A DNA stretch of 64,000 nt from Lucifuga dentata (GCA_014773175.1 VXCM01002814.1:68978-132977), one strand, 5' to 3'; shown: positions 41,462 to 54,078, counted from the first letter of the stretch. Program-made: numbers and translations. Notes: generated by a model not told the origin, from the sequence alone.

Positions 41462-44400
41462 TATGTATATACATATATATATATGTATATACATATATAT
41501 ATACACATATAAATATACATATATATGTATATACATATATATATACAGTATATGTATGTACATATATATATATTTTTTTTTCACTTAATGTTTTTAAATG
41601 GCTGTTTGAATAATTTTGTTCACATAAACCACATTTCTCACATAAAAACAGATTATGGATGCTGGCGTCTGAGCCATTAGTGGGCCTAATAGGAGGAATG
41701 AGAAAAAAGCCATAAAAGTCTTGTTTATATAAATAATAAATGCATAAATAATGAATAAATATGTAAATGAACCAAGCAAATATTTCACTAAATCAAGTTC
41801 TTTGTATGTGTGTATGACATAGAAAAGCATAAGATGCAGTAAGTGCACAACTGTACATGTTGCTCATCTGGGGGAAAAAAAAAAAGTTCCTATCAATGTT
41901 GAAACCAAACTTATGCCTTTACAGTAACCTAATGTCACTTTATGATTGTGTTTATTCTGAAACATACTGCTATCCCTCCCAAAGCAAACAAAGCTGGTGT
42001 CAAGCTCTACAGGCTGTTGTGGCTGTGTTGACAGTTAAATCAGTCAATGAAATGTTGCTCTTCAGTATGTTTCTGAAGAATCTGCATCACACTGAAAGCC
42101 TTTGCATGAGAATATGCAAAGTGGCAGCTGAGGAAGCATGAATTGTAGGAAGAGTATAACAAGCCCCAAGCGATAAAAGCTGAAAATGTTAAATATTTTC
42201 AGTCGTAAAGAAAAATCTCAGTGGTCTTTGAACACACCACGATTAAATTAGTCAAACCTGGTGAAAGTAAGAAATTTTGAAAAATGTTGAAATTTTTGAA
42301 ATGTGAAAACATTTGAAGAGTCACTCATAAACCTGAAAAAGGTGAAAAGTGAAATGTTTAACTCGCAATTTCTCAAATACTGTGAAAGTTATCAAAAATT
42401 GAAAAGTGAAGGTCTGGTGAGTATGTTAAAAGNTTCTCAAATACTGTGAAAGTTATCAAAAATTGAAAAGTGAAGGTCTGGTGAGTATGTTAAAAGTTGG
42501 AAAATATTTCTTGGTGAAAATATGAAGAAGTGAGAAGAGCTGAAAGAAAGGAAGATTTCAAGGTGATTTGAATGCTTTCTCCATACATTTTAAATGGGCC
42601 AAAACATTTAAATAAAGTTGCATAATTTGACATGTAAGAAATATATGAGATTTCTATTAACATCTGAAAATGTTAATAATAGGTTGAATAGTAAAGTTTG
42701 TTTGAAGTCTGTAGGCTGAAGTATATTGAAGTAGTTGAATTATTACTTGTAATAAAACAGCTACAGTAAAACAATGAAACAAAGGGATGATTGTGATAAG
42801 TTACATGTTGAGCTTATGCATTGTCTGTTCATTCTGCAGTAAAGTANCAAAGGGATGATTGTGATAAGTTACATGTTGAGCTTATGCATTGTCTGTTCAT
42901 TCTGCAGTAAAGTACACATAAATCCTGAAGTGAGCTGGTTTGTCTGAGGAGACAACACCCAAATTCTCATAATATTTGACAGCCCAATGAAAGAACTCCT
43001 CAACCCTGTTAATGTTAACGGTCTCTTTCCCATGAATGTAAGAGGAAATACGCCGGCCTTACCAAAAGATTGGTCTTTCAAAACTGGATAAAGTATTTAT
43101 CGAGGCTTTATTATTTCTACGTCATTGGTTAATGCTTTTCTAAAGTAAGAAAAAAAAAAAAAGACTGTTAATTGCAATTTACGTCCTTATCATTTCTTTT
43201 CACCAATCAGTCTTGAACTTTAACTTTCTCCCTCAGGTGGTGGATGTGGCCAAAGCTATTATGAATGCTGTCAGAGATCCTGATGCAAATGGAAAGACAT
43301 ACGCACTGGTTGGGCGGGTAGCCAATCATTTCAACTTTGAATCTGAACCCCCACATGAAGAGATGGGTTTTCAAGTTATTAGAATAAAGCCAAGAAGACT
43401 GGACAACAGTCCAGACAGTTGGAGGTGCTAATGACAGTGCTTATAAGCTCTAACCCAGAGGTGTTGCAGTTACATGAACTCCAGGATGTCTGACATTTTG
43501 AAAACTTGAGTTACTGTGAACTGTGATATTAAATGACAAAATGTCACATAAATACCTGGACTAAAAGTTAAATTAATTTTTTTTTTTTTTTTNAGACGGG
43601 ACGACTTCATTTGCAGCCATTAAAGTATATTATAAACAGGGCTGCACATAAGCAGAACACAGTTGCATATGAACACAGTTACTGTGTAATGTCATTGGGT
43701 TGGATGTTATCATGTTCACCTGTTCTGAGCAGATAAGATGAACGCAGAAAGGACACAACTAAACAAACCTGTTCTCACATTTGTTTTTTTCATGCACCAG
43801 GAAATAATTGCGACAAAACTAATGAGGCACAGTGAGTTTAGGAGCACCATAAAACATATTCACAGACAAGTGTGAGTATGTTTGCACCCTTGCACTCAAC
43901 AAATGGTGCAGCAAAAAAAATAAAAAAATAAAAAAATAAAAAAAAGAAGAGAAATATGCAGTAATCAAGGAATTTTAAATTGGGAGAAGTACTGTGATGC
44001 CTTGTGGAAAAAATGTGTTTGGCTTTGTAATGATTGTGAGCATAGATATACTAAAACTGGAATTACAGCACTTTTTGAAGAGTGATGCATCACAGCAGTA
44101 ATGGCAATATGTGTATGTCTACAACCAAACCAACTCACCATTAGAGCTATTGTCATCCACCAATATTATCTCTTTCAGCAGGTGTTTAGGGGTGCGGTCG
44201 ATGATACTGCGCATGGCTCTTTTGATGATAGAAAGGGCCTCATTCAGATAGATCAACACCACTCCAACACTCGGCAAGTCCTTTGCATAAGTCTTTTTCA
44301 AGCACCTATTCAGGAACAGACATTCATTTTAGGTTCTTTGTTAAATAACCTTCATATCTCTGCTGATGAACAACATAACATCTAGATGGGAGCATTTCCT

Positions 44401-46710
44401 GAAGAAAATGTGTGTGAATGCTGTTGGTTTTCATGTTGTGGAGCTTTATTGCAATATTTTAAGCATTTGTAAATCTGTTATTATGAGCTTTTTATCATTT
44501 TTGCCACTATACAAGTGATAAGAACTCACAAACTGTATATACCAACATAGTAGAGTTATGTGCAGTTTATCATTATGCAGTATTGAGCATTTTGAAAGTT
44601 TAATGCAGTTTGTATGGTATGTTGCTCCCGATATATAAAATCAAGTTCAGTCAATTGTGAATTATATGTATTATTGCATTATATAATACACAATAATTGT
44701 ACATGTCTTAATGAGCTCATGTCCTCCTGATCTCTGCTTAGTACTGAGCATTTTGCAGTATGAATAGAATCTGTACTGTGCAGAGCACCTGAGAAATAGA
44801 ATGCATTGAAGTCAACTGGGTGCAATACACTGTTACTAATACTATACTAATACTACCACTAATACTGTACAGTAACTCATATCTCATAAACTATACATTC
44901 ATCATACTGAGCTTTTCATAAACTGTACATCATCATGTTATATACAGGTTGTCAGTTTCATTTAATGAGCAGTAAGGAGTTTGTGCTGTACAGCATTTGA
45001 GCTGTAAAATACAATGCAGTGAAATGAACGCAATATACACTAATGAAATATACTGTATAACTCAGTTATACAGTATATTACAGTATATTTAAACTCTAAA
45101 GTTATACTGTATAACTTTATTATAACTCATAATAAACCATCCACCGTTCGTGTCTTCATAATGAACTTTTGCACAGTCAATCAATGTGCACCAATGACCA
45201 TTTAGAAAGTTGAATGGAGTTTGTGTGGTACACAGTGTCTGCTGTAAAATACATTATAGTCAATTAGTACTACACAATAATGCAGCATATAATTCCTAAT
45301 AAATCATAAGCTGTACATGCCATCATAATTAGCTTTTGCGCATTTAGTCAGTGACCACTAAGGAGCATTTTTAATGTTCAGTGAAGTTTGTACTGTATAA
45401 CTCCTGAAGTATAAATACAATGGTTGTCTATGGGATCTTAAAAAAATCTTAATAACTCAAAAACTGTAACAGTTATCAATAACACAAGAGATAGCACACT
45501 TCTACAAAGAGTTCCACACGGTTTGACATATGACTTGTCTAGTCTGGATAAAGTATGTAGGAGGCGATATGGAAACGTATAGTGTGCTTGTCTTGTGTTG
45601 GCATGGGTTACACAGATAGATGTTTCTCATGGAATCGAGTAAAAAAAAAAAAAGAATTTTAATTTTACAATTGACAGTTAGGTAATGAAAGGTGTTGTAG
45701 GTATTTACTTGTCCCCAGTTTCAATATGCAAAATTTTGTGTCAACTGAGTTAAAATATTAGGAGAAAAAAAGTTTTGGGAAAAAAAGTTGTAAATGATGG
45801 GAAATCTTGTCAGCAGAAATGGATATGGCCAATATGGATGGTTGTGTCCAGACCCAAGGAATCCAGCAAAAAAAAAAAAAAAAAAAAATTCAATCTATGA
45901 CTTACAACTCAAAAGTTATATTCCAAAAGATAAAGGTGTTTTTTTTTACAGTGCCACCATCAGGCCAATCAGTGTAATTTTATTTTGCCAGAGAAGTAGG
46001 TGACATTTTGAATCTATCTGTCAAACTTTGTTGCTTTATCTTCTACAATTTATGACATAATTACTTCAAACAGCTCCCATTTATTCTTAGTGTCTTTGGT
46101 TGTGATTTTTACAGAAATCATATGCTGGCTGGCTACCAAAAGCTATAGTCAATCCCAACGTTTTGATGGAGGATACATAGTGCAGAACCCAATCATTTAG
46201 GGACTAGTAACATGCCAAAATTTTTGGCTAATAATAAGAAGAAGAAAGCAAGACAACATGAGTGTGATTGCTGTATCCAGCAATCACAGTAATGAGTGAA
46301 ATTATACCTTGGATCCCTGGTGTCTGGAAGAGCTCGATCTAGAGGAAGGCGATTGCTGAGAAAAACATTGTAACCGTACTTCATAAATAAATTTTGTGCC
46401 TCTCTTTGTTCATTTTCACTCAGATTGTCGCCCCAATCTGACTGCAGGAACAGAGCTGAGTCAGGAAACAGTTTCCGATTTTTTTTCTCTTTTGGAGCCT
46501 CCTTTTGGTCTTGGAGCTTTGCTTCTGGTTGCTCTTTTTGTTCTGCCATCTTTTTGTCTGTCTCTGCAGCTTTTCTTTGTTCTTCAATCCATTGCACCAT
46601 GACATCCTGCTTTTTGTGCAAAGCTCTGATGACATTGTCTTTACACAGTTGAGAGATAATATCACCGAGGGTGCAAGAGAGAGAGAGAGACAAAGCAAAG
46701 GGGGGGGGGN

Positions 46711-46758
<48 letters not shown>

Positions 46759-47586
46759 GTCAGCAGCACTGACTGTAATAGATATGTAACAAGAAAATAA
46801 TTTTAAAATAATACAAAACTGCAAAATACAAACAAAAAAAGTTTAAGCAAATAACTTTGAATGAAAATGATCTCCTTTCGGCTGAATAGTCCTGGGTACT
46901 GCCAATTTTTTACAAATTGGCGTATTAAAGAAAGCATTTCTGTGATTTAATAATTTTTAAATGTAGTACAAGGTGAAATCTGACATTATTTTTAATTATT
47001 AAAATAATTACTTAATCCTTAAAATTTCAATAATCTATTTGGAAGAATTATAAAATCACATCAGGGAACATCCCTTTAAAATTAGTGAGCTAATCTTTTT
47101 TCCCCCATGGATTTAATAAAACTTTCATTATTCATTGTCACTGCTCTATTGCAGAAGAAATAACAAATAGATGAACCCTTTGATGTAATAAACTGACGCT
47201 TAATTCTGCAACTTCTTCTTATGCCAATTTTAACTTTTTTTCCAATTAAAAAATATAACCCCTCTATCCACTCTTCTTTTTTTTTTAGTGATGTCTTGAT
47301 GAAAAACTCAAACATGTACAGCCTACATCCATTTTTTTTTCATTATCAGAATTATTATCACTGTTATCACCATTATTATATTAATTTATTATTATTGACA
47401 CAACTCACGGATTTCTTTGATGCTGGACTCAAAATCTGGAAAATCTTTGACCTGGCGTGGAGCTACCACCTGTTTGTCAGACACGGTCTCTTCTTGTAAA
47501 GTTCTTCTTAAAAAGAAGACTGCGTTGAAAATCACTGCAAGCATCCCCAGTATGAGGAGAAACTGCTTTATGCACACTGTTCTCAT
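37594..47586 (-). CDS. galnt8: GALNT8-like polypeptide GalNAc-transferase, complete, 11 exons
   Basis: Minus-strand exons, 5' to 3': 47586-47409, 46638-46308, 44305-44139, 40720-40534, 40190-39993, 39746-39632, 39318-39133, 38964-38827, 38723-38631, 38147-37977, 37713-37594. All phases agree, giving about 627 aa, close to human GALNT8. It is a type II Golgi protein: MRTVCIKQ, then a hydrophobic anchor (about residues 8-26), then a Lys/Glu-rich stem in exon 2. The GT-A catalytic domain shows VDDNSS, the DxH metal motif as ILDAHIEV, and [15 protein letters not shown] ricin-type lectin domain follows, with CIDQG, CLADPG and CLEIK and the pairs HWDF and [25 protein letters not shown] points to GALNT8 within the Y subfamily, where Tyr replaces Trp in WGGEN and transferase activity is weak or unproven. 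The exon 2 acceptor (after AAAG, next to a CT run and an N) is chosen by phase and is the least certain junction. Confidence 0.9.
38229..38608. mobile_element. MITE family copy 6
   Basis: Left end 'accataccagtggttttgca' and right end gggctcaaacatgcaaaa then atggtcctttag. It lies in the galnt8 intron between exons 38147 and 38631, ending about 23 bp from the exon. The interior 'ggggctatattccctgcaga' is shared with copy 2. Confidence 0.65.
40792..40849. repeat. 20-bp inverted repeat with duplicated CCCTACC core
   Basis: ggtagattaaggtagggaca and, 9 bp later, tgtccctacc-atccctacc-ttaatctacc. The arms pair except for a 9-bp insertion that duplicates part of the arm. It sits in a galnt8 intron. 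Confidence 0.75.
41366..41572. repeat. Long (TA)n microsatellite with ATAC/GTAT interruptions
   Basis: About 200 bp of alternating T and A, self-complementary throughout, in the large galnt8 intron. The several open frames rich in Ile and Tyr here are artefacts. Confidence 0.95.
42370..42496. repeat. Assembly duplication: two 63-bp copies around one N (42433)
   Basis: 42370-42432 equals 42434-42496. The region is itself rich in GTGAAAAGTGAA-like motifs. Confidence 0.85.
42780..42914. repeat. Assembly duplication: two 67-bp copies around one N (42847)
   Basis: 42780-42846 equals 42848-42914, only 284 bp after the previous one, so this intron is poorly assembled. Confidence 0.85.
43237..43315 (+). 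pseudogene. ndufa9: Single-exon relic of ndufa9 (complex I subunit)
   Basis: After an intact acceptor (tttctccctcag) the plus strand reads [20 protein letters not shown] then TYALVG, the characteristic stretch of NDUFA9, an NAD(P)-binding-fold accessory subunit of mitochondrial complex I. The normal continuation (a proline then NRYLL-type residues) is absent: after VG the frame runs on as [10 protein letters not shown] to a stop at 43431. A GC-containing GGTTGG/GCGGGT stands where a donor would be expected. No other ndufa9 exon is seen nearby. It sits antisense in the galnt8 intron between exons 40720 and 44139. The splice-site context argues for a genomic remnant rather than a retrocopy. Confidence 0.75.
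44490..45440. repeat. Degenerate tandem array, unit about 200 bp
   Basis: A series of blocks recurs about every 200 bp: 'aaactgtacat', 'catcataatgagctttt', 'gagcattttgaaagttna', 'gtttgtnctgtacagc' and 'gctgtaaaatacaatg'. I count four to five diverged units in the galnt8 intron between exons 2 and 3. No open frame is conserved between units. Confidence 0.6.
46710..46753. repeat. (GA)n microsatellite next to an N
   Basis: A GA run follows a G homopolymer and one N. On the galnt8 strand it is a long CT tract just upstream of the exon 2 acceptor. Confidence 0.9.
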
Positions 47587-48857
47587 ATTCACACAGCAAC
47601 ACCTTCCAAATCTACAAAGAAAAGTTATACATGAACAGAGCAATGTGATACGCTAGAGTGACAGGTTAAGCCTTTTCATTATCATGAGCATATTGGTTTA
47701 ATGAACATATAATTCCATTAATGCTGTTTATTTCAATGGCATGTCTGGGATCCAGGAACTGTAAATCAGACAGAATCAGCCTGACAGCAGATGATCAGAT
47801 TTAAGCATGAACAAAATGTTTAATTCTACATTAAATCTGTCACATCTACTCAGTAGTGGCCCTGCCTTTTGGATATTTTTGTGCAATGAAAGTTTAATAA
47901 AGAAAAAATGAAGATGATATTAATCTTGTTTCAGTCTATTTTAGCAGTTTGAATTTGCAAAGCCTGATTACAGCTTTGCTTCTCTTTTTGCAAAAATTCT
48001 TTGTTTTAGGTTAAAAGACACAGAATGGATGGGAGGCGCTTTTAAACTCTAAAGAACACTCTGCAGCCATGCTGAGCTGAATGTAAAGTAATCATTTATA
48101 ATATCCAGGTCCACATGCATAATATCAAAACAACATTATATGGCCAATAAATATAAATGTGAAAGATAACTGTCTAACTATTCTTAAAGTCAGAAAAAAA
48201 GGTTTCTGAGTCGACCAGGAATTAGCTGTTGAAATCACATCAGTGGAATATATGGAAAGAGAAAGTGTGTAAACGTTTGTCAGTAGTAGGCAGGTAAAAT
48301 AGGAATCAACCATGTGAACAAACTGAAATAACAGTCAAAATAAACAAATTAAAAATTGTAAATGTAAAATTGAGCCTGCAAGCTCCAACAGACGTTGCAC
48401 AAACATGTACAGAATAATTTTCTATATTTAGCTTGTCTGTTCATTGATAATTATCAGCAGATTGATACATAAAGTTAATAACTTATTTCCAAATAGTCAC
48501 CAAGTTTGTTGATGGTCTGTTGAATCCTTTCCAGTTTCCTGCTCACACTCTCTAGATCTGAGAGACACTCTGGAACCAGTTTGTCCATGTTCCAACCTAC
48601 TTTTATGAAGATGATGACGTTTGCAGATAGGCCTTCATTCTGTTGTCTTAAGCATAATTATCAATCTGTCCTCGGTACCTGCATGTTTTCAGGTTTTACA
48701 ACTGCAATATAATACACCACAGCTTATCTAAGAGACAACCTGAACTACGCTATGTATTTTGTTCTTTAAAGGCTGTAATCTTTAAACTGGCACTTGGTTT
48801 ATAGTAATAAAATGACAGGAGAGCAAAATCATAACAAATATGTTTAGAATTGTTAAA

Positions 48858-49181
48858 CTAGTGCAGTGCCCGTTCAAAAGTACCTGTTCAGAACGGGCTG
48901 GACTTTATGGTGTGCGCCACAGCCTGCCATAATTTGGTTCTTCACATCCTCGTGAACTAGCTTTGTTTGCTGTATGGGGTCAGGCTGAGACTGTGCCACT
49001 GGAGGGAGCATATGCTGATCCTGTACACGTATCCTGCCACTTTTTACCGCACAGCTCAATTCGAGAATGGCTCAGCCAAACAACTTCACGGGACACTGCA
49101 CGTCCTTGGGTCCTGATAGCAACAAATCTGTCGAATATCAACTTCATACAGTTGTAGAGATATTGGTGCCTCAGACAGAGA
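48858..49181 (-). mobile_element. Helitron-like element, second copy, 324 bp
   Basis: On the minus strand it begins TCTCTGTCTGAGGC after an A and ends GGCACTGCACTAG before a T. It shares with the copy at 28776-29103 the ends, the middle block 'cttcatacagttgtagagat' and the near-3' hairpin (gttcagaac core). Confidence 0.55.
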
Positions 49182-49198
49182 TTTCTGTCTTTATGGTT

Positions 49199-49460
49199 AG
49201 ATAGTGCGGTGCCCGTTGAAAACGTGCCTGTTTGGACCAGGCTGGATTTCCTGGTGTGTGCCACAGCCTGCCATAATTTTGTTCTGCACATCCTCTTAAG
49301 CTGGCTTTGTTTGCAGTGCCTGTTCGGAACCAGCCGGACTTTATGGTGTGGTGTGCGCTGCAGCCTGCCGTAAGTGCCCTTGAAGCAGAGCATATGCTGC
49401 TGCGCCCGGAGCGTATCCTGCTGCCGTGCCCGGAGGGTGCGCAGACTACTTTTTACCTTC
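49199..49460 (-). mobile_element. Fragments of the Helitron-like family, two 3' ends in tandem
   Basis: Two diverged copies of the 3' portion (gtgcccgttgaaaa... and gtgcctgttcggaa..., each followed by cagcctgcc) follow one another directly after the full copy. The second runs through 'cgtatcctgctgccgtgccc' to 'actactttttacc'. Borders are unclear. Confidence 0.45.
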
Positions 49461-52400
49461 AAAATAGCTTGATTTCAGTCACGTGGTTTTTTGACATCAT
49501 CATGCGGAAGTCGGGCGGAAAGGGTGGGCAACGGTTGGTGGGCAGCAATGGAAACGGCACTCTGAATATCTCGGTGGTTTACAGCCGAATATAAAACATA
49601 GATGTATTAAAAAAGAGCTTTGTGTGATGGCAGAGAGCCGTGCTGCATGGCCAAAACAGATTTCGACATCGTCAATGCTACACAACTGCTGTTTACATCA
49701 GATCGTATGGAGCCAGCAAGCGCAGCGGAATGACAGCGCTGATCAGGCAGAAAGCTCCGACAAAGTTACCACGCATTACATTGCGAAGCAGTTGTTTCGT
49801 TTCAGGGGAACACTTGCAGACATCGTGAAAATAAAATGAAATACAATAAAATTAAATTAAATAAAAAAAAAAACAAATCAGCGAGACACTTCACTTCCCG
49901 AGCCTAATCACAACACCACCGGCGTAACGTGACTCTCACGCTGCAGCAGGCTGAGCAGGCTGAGGCTGCAGCCGGCTTCAGGTGACTGGAGCCGGCTGCA
50001 GCCACAATCATCACCAGTAAAATTACACTTCTCAACTCCGCTTGTAAAACTGTCAACTTGTGGACAAACAGATTGAAGCAGCGAGTGACAGAAATATTCC
50101 TACACCTTCATCAGGAGCTGCTGTCCTCTGGTGAAAGTGTAGGCAGCATCTCATCACTTTTTCTCTCACCTTCACACATATTTCAAACACGATTACAAAC
50201 ACTTCCGCCCACCAGCGCATTTCTAGCTGAAAAATCGCAGCGGATGTTACGTCATCTGAAATCAACCTATTGAAGAGTTCGTCTGGATGAGCCCATTCAA
50301 TTTTGGGACAGATACACATCCATGATCTGTCAACCAATCGTTACCCTTTTCTGTTGGTCCGTGTAGTGTTCATCAGTGAAAATATTCGCTCAACGGGGGC
50401 AGATGTTCCAGGCTGACACAGAATAAACTTCATAGGCCAAGGCACATGTTGCAGACAATGACCTCTGATTTAATTGGTGTTGAGGAAAATTTTGGCTCTG
50501 TGTTTCTTGAGAAGTTTAGCTGTGCAGTCATTGGATCGCGTAACTGTCCATGAACAACGGAGTGAGAGTGATAAACAAAAAGTACTTCACTTGCGTACAC
50601 TATCAAATTCCAAATATCTCCCAACACACTTACTTTTTGCTTCCTTGGGCTTTTTGGTATTGATGTGCTGCGTTATGTCTCTGCAAACTGGAGGCTGAAA
50701 TCAAAAAGAAGAAAACATCATAAGCTGTTGTAGAATATGAGCTTGCAGTTATTGCAAAGAACTTGAAACAGTAAAGCATCATGTCTTAGAATGCACGGCC
50801 TCCACATAGGAAGCAGTGGAACAAAGTCTTTGCAACACTCAGGAATGCACACCACAGTAGTTTTTCAGTTGGGGGGGAGGAGGTCTTTTTGGGAAGTCTA
50901 CCAGGAAATCTTACAAGCATTAAACACTTACAATCACTTTTTAAACAGGTGTAGTTGAGGGAATTTTATGAGTCAACCACACTCCAGTCCAGAAGGTGGC
51001 AGTAAAGCACCAGTAAGTTGGCTACAAACCGCTAATAAACAGAGAGAAGGAGAGACCAGGAAGAAGAAGAATACGATGTTTAATTTTTTTTTTTAAATAG
51101 TGTTTAAAAATGTTTTATGTGTCTTTGTTATCGTGATGGAGAAAACCGAAGCTTTCTGAAGCACTGAACCACTTTGAAGCAACTGCACTGAAAATGAGTC
51201 ATTGCTTCGAAGGGTTTGATATAATGAAAAGAGCGACATCTGGTGGCCATACATGGCCATGCCATGTATTGTATTTAAGTGGAAGTTTTTTTGTTTTGTT
51301 TTCCCCTTTCACCTATAGTTCTGGTGTGCACAAGACTGGTACTCACCATTGAGTACTGGTATATTCACAAATTGATCTTGCAACAGACAGATCACATATG
51401 CTCGTGTATATGTAAGCGTGTGTGTATGAGCTGCCACCAGTCCTCTTTGTAGGAGTTCACAACATGTATCTACAAGTTTAAGTCTATCAAAGAGGAGGAT
51501 CACCACAAAGGAGAAAGGAAAAACAGAGACAAACAGGAATAAAAATGTATTAAAAGTAGTTTAGTGGTTAATATTATGTTGCTCTGTGCACTGAACCCAT
51601 CAGGCCCATTCAAATCTATAGCAGACCTCCTGACAACACTGCACAACTTAAGTATGTTCAGTCAGGGAAGCGACCCAACATCTGTCCATTATTTAGTGTA
51701 GATATTTCTTATCCACTAACTACAGGCCCACATTTATTAGTTTTCCAAAAGCATTAATGGCTTTGTGCAGATGTGCTGTAGATCACCGTCATCAGCTGTG
51801 GCAAGAACTTGGCAAGCATCTCCATGCAAATCATCTAATATTGTAAAACTTCAACTTTACAAAATTCCTTGATCACTCCATATTTCTTTCACTATCTGCT
51901 GCCCCGTTTATACAGGACAGGAGTTATGTGACAGAGTACAAACTCACCGTGGCTCTATAATTCACATTTACTGTACCTGATGCTTAAACTTGCAGGGAGA
52001 GCGGTTTGTATGCTGGCTGCAGATATTAGCAGACATGGTTCTCTCCCTGCAGCAGGTATCTCTCCTTTCCACTTCGGTTCATCTTCTCAGGGAATGTGAA
52101 CGTGGTCATGTCTGAAACATTTGATGGAGAATCCACTTAATTTCATCACAACTCGAGAGGAGACAGAGTGGAAGAGAAAAAAGATGAAAAGTTTAAATAC
52201 GCAAATGAGCATTTACTGGAGACTGCAAATGAAGATGAGCATGCACATACCGGTTATGTGTAGTCCCGATAAATAATATGACACCTGTTAATTTAAACAC
52301 TGTTTAAATCCGAGGCTAAATTTAATTTAAAATCAAGCAATGCAAAAAACAAACAAAAAAACAAAAAACAAACTCAAATATCATTCTAACAGGACAACGA

Positions 52401-54078
52401 ACATCTGTTTTTTTCATAATTAGGCTTAATGAAAGAAAAACGTCAGCAGTCAGCAAAATGTCATTTTTATTATTACTTAAATAATGTCTAAATAAAGGGA
52501 CTAAAGACATGCTTGTGTGAGTTTTCCAAATATCAAAAATATGGCATTGAGTGATGTTTTTCAGCAGAAATTTATCCAGGGAGAAGAGCATGCAGCGAGG
52601 TGAGAATGTTATGGAGTCCCTTCATCTGAGGTTTGAACTCTGAAATGAGTCGAGTCTCACCATCTTGTGGACGGTGTTGGCTGAGTACGTCAAAGGGGCA
52701 GTGATTATATCAACTGATATACCAATCAAATGTCACATTCAAAAGAGAGAAAAAATTTTTTTTTCATATATAAAAACCAAAAGACCTGGATACATTTCTA
52801 CTTTTCAACATTTTACTACAGAATTTAAAAAGAAAGACATAAAGGAACACACAAAGGGGGAAACAGCTATTCTTATAATCAACTCCCTTTGGTAAAAACT
52901 GTAACAAATGGTCTTGTATCTGTTCTTTTTCATATACATACTAACTTTAGCCATTTAGCACTAAAGTCCACAGTAAGCTTGGAAAGTATGACTAGCACAA
53001 CAACACAGATCTGTCATAAAAAGTCTGAGACTATATACAGTGTATTTACAACATGAGGGCATGTGGACTCCCAGACGAAATGTGTGCATATGTGTGTGTA
53101 TGCATGTGTGTGTCAGACAGAGTATGTGTGTACAAGCTGGTGTATTGGAGTGGGGAATTGCCAGCAACATTTTTGAAAAGTTGACTTCCAGGGCGGCTAG
53201 GATTGTTTGTGTTAATAGAACTATATATAATATATACACAACACATACACTGGAATACATGTCAGTATCTGACATTCACAAGCTATACAATTTTACAGTC
53301 TGAGACCAAACAGTGTTGAGAGGCTCTTTTTCTTTTTTTTTTTTTTTANTTTTTTTTTTTTTTTACATAATTTGCACAGTGCTTTTCACTGTTAGCCCGA
53401 CAATACTGTTTGGGACTCAGGCACAGTTTCTAATAATGCTGCCGTTTGTTTTTGGAAAAGAAAATGTAACCCTCTTTCTGTCTAGTGATAGGTACATAAT
53501 TGTGATTTGGCCGTAACGCAGGAATGTCTGAACCAGATCTGTCGAATGCCCAGCCTTAGTTGAGCTCCCCCAAACCTTCAATCTGGGAAAAGAAAAGACT
53601 TTCCTCTTTCAAAATAAGTGCACTTGTCCACCATACTGTTTGCCATGATACTGCAGTGTAAGTCTATGGGAAAGAAATCCCTAAACTCAGTGGAGCTCTT
53701 ACTCTGATGGCTTCAGACAAGACTGTCAGTCAACACCCAAAGCAATGCTCAGCTGTGAGTAAGTACAAAAAAGCACCACACTCTTCTCCCTGTACTGTTC
53801 AAGCAGATAAGCCCTTTCCTAAAGGCTCAGGGAAGTTAGCTTGACATGTGGCTCGGAGTGCTGGTAAGAGCTCAGGGTATGTCTGGAACATGACAATTCC
53901 TAAGTTTTGGCACCGAAGGCCCTGAAAAAAATGGGCCCAGCTAAAAACGCTGGTAAAATCAGTAATCCTGCCGCCCCAGGTACAACATACACGGTAGCTA
54001 GCTTAATTGTGCTCCCATGTCTGCCTTAAAAACATATTGATACGCCCTCGTCTCTGCTTCTACTCCTGATTCCTGACC

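Larger units (their letters stand above)
47620..54078. other. Intergenic region between galnt8 and sin3a
   Basis: About 6.5 kb. It holds probable galnt8 leader DNA (acceptor at about 47612), Helitron-like copies (48858-49460), a GC-richer block with CpGs at about 49490-50300, repeat-like DNA near 51120-51260, and the AT-rich 3' side of sin3a. No protein gene is supported; the open frames are short and unrecognised. Confidence 0.5.

Noticed and set aside
41302..41613. Several Ile/Tyr-rich frames on both strands
   Set aside because: They translate the (TA)n microsatellite.
46505..46789. Plus-strand frames over galnt8 exon 2 and the GA repeat
   Set aside because: They are antisense to the galnt8 stem region and to simple repeat.
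48980..49462. 160-codon minus-strand frame
   Set aside because: It runs through the Helitron-like copy and its stacked fragments, resembles no protein, and has no splice or promoter support.
49490..50300. CpG-containing block considered as a promoter or gene start
   Set aside because: No downstream exon or TSS motif could be tied to it, and the flanks are repeats. It is noted only within the intergenic description.
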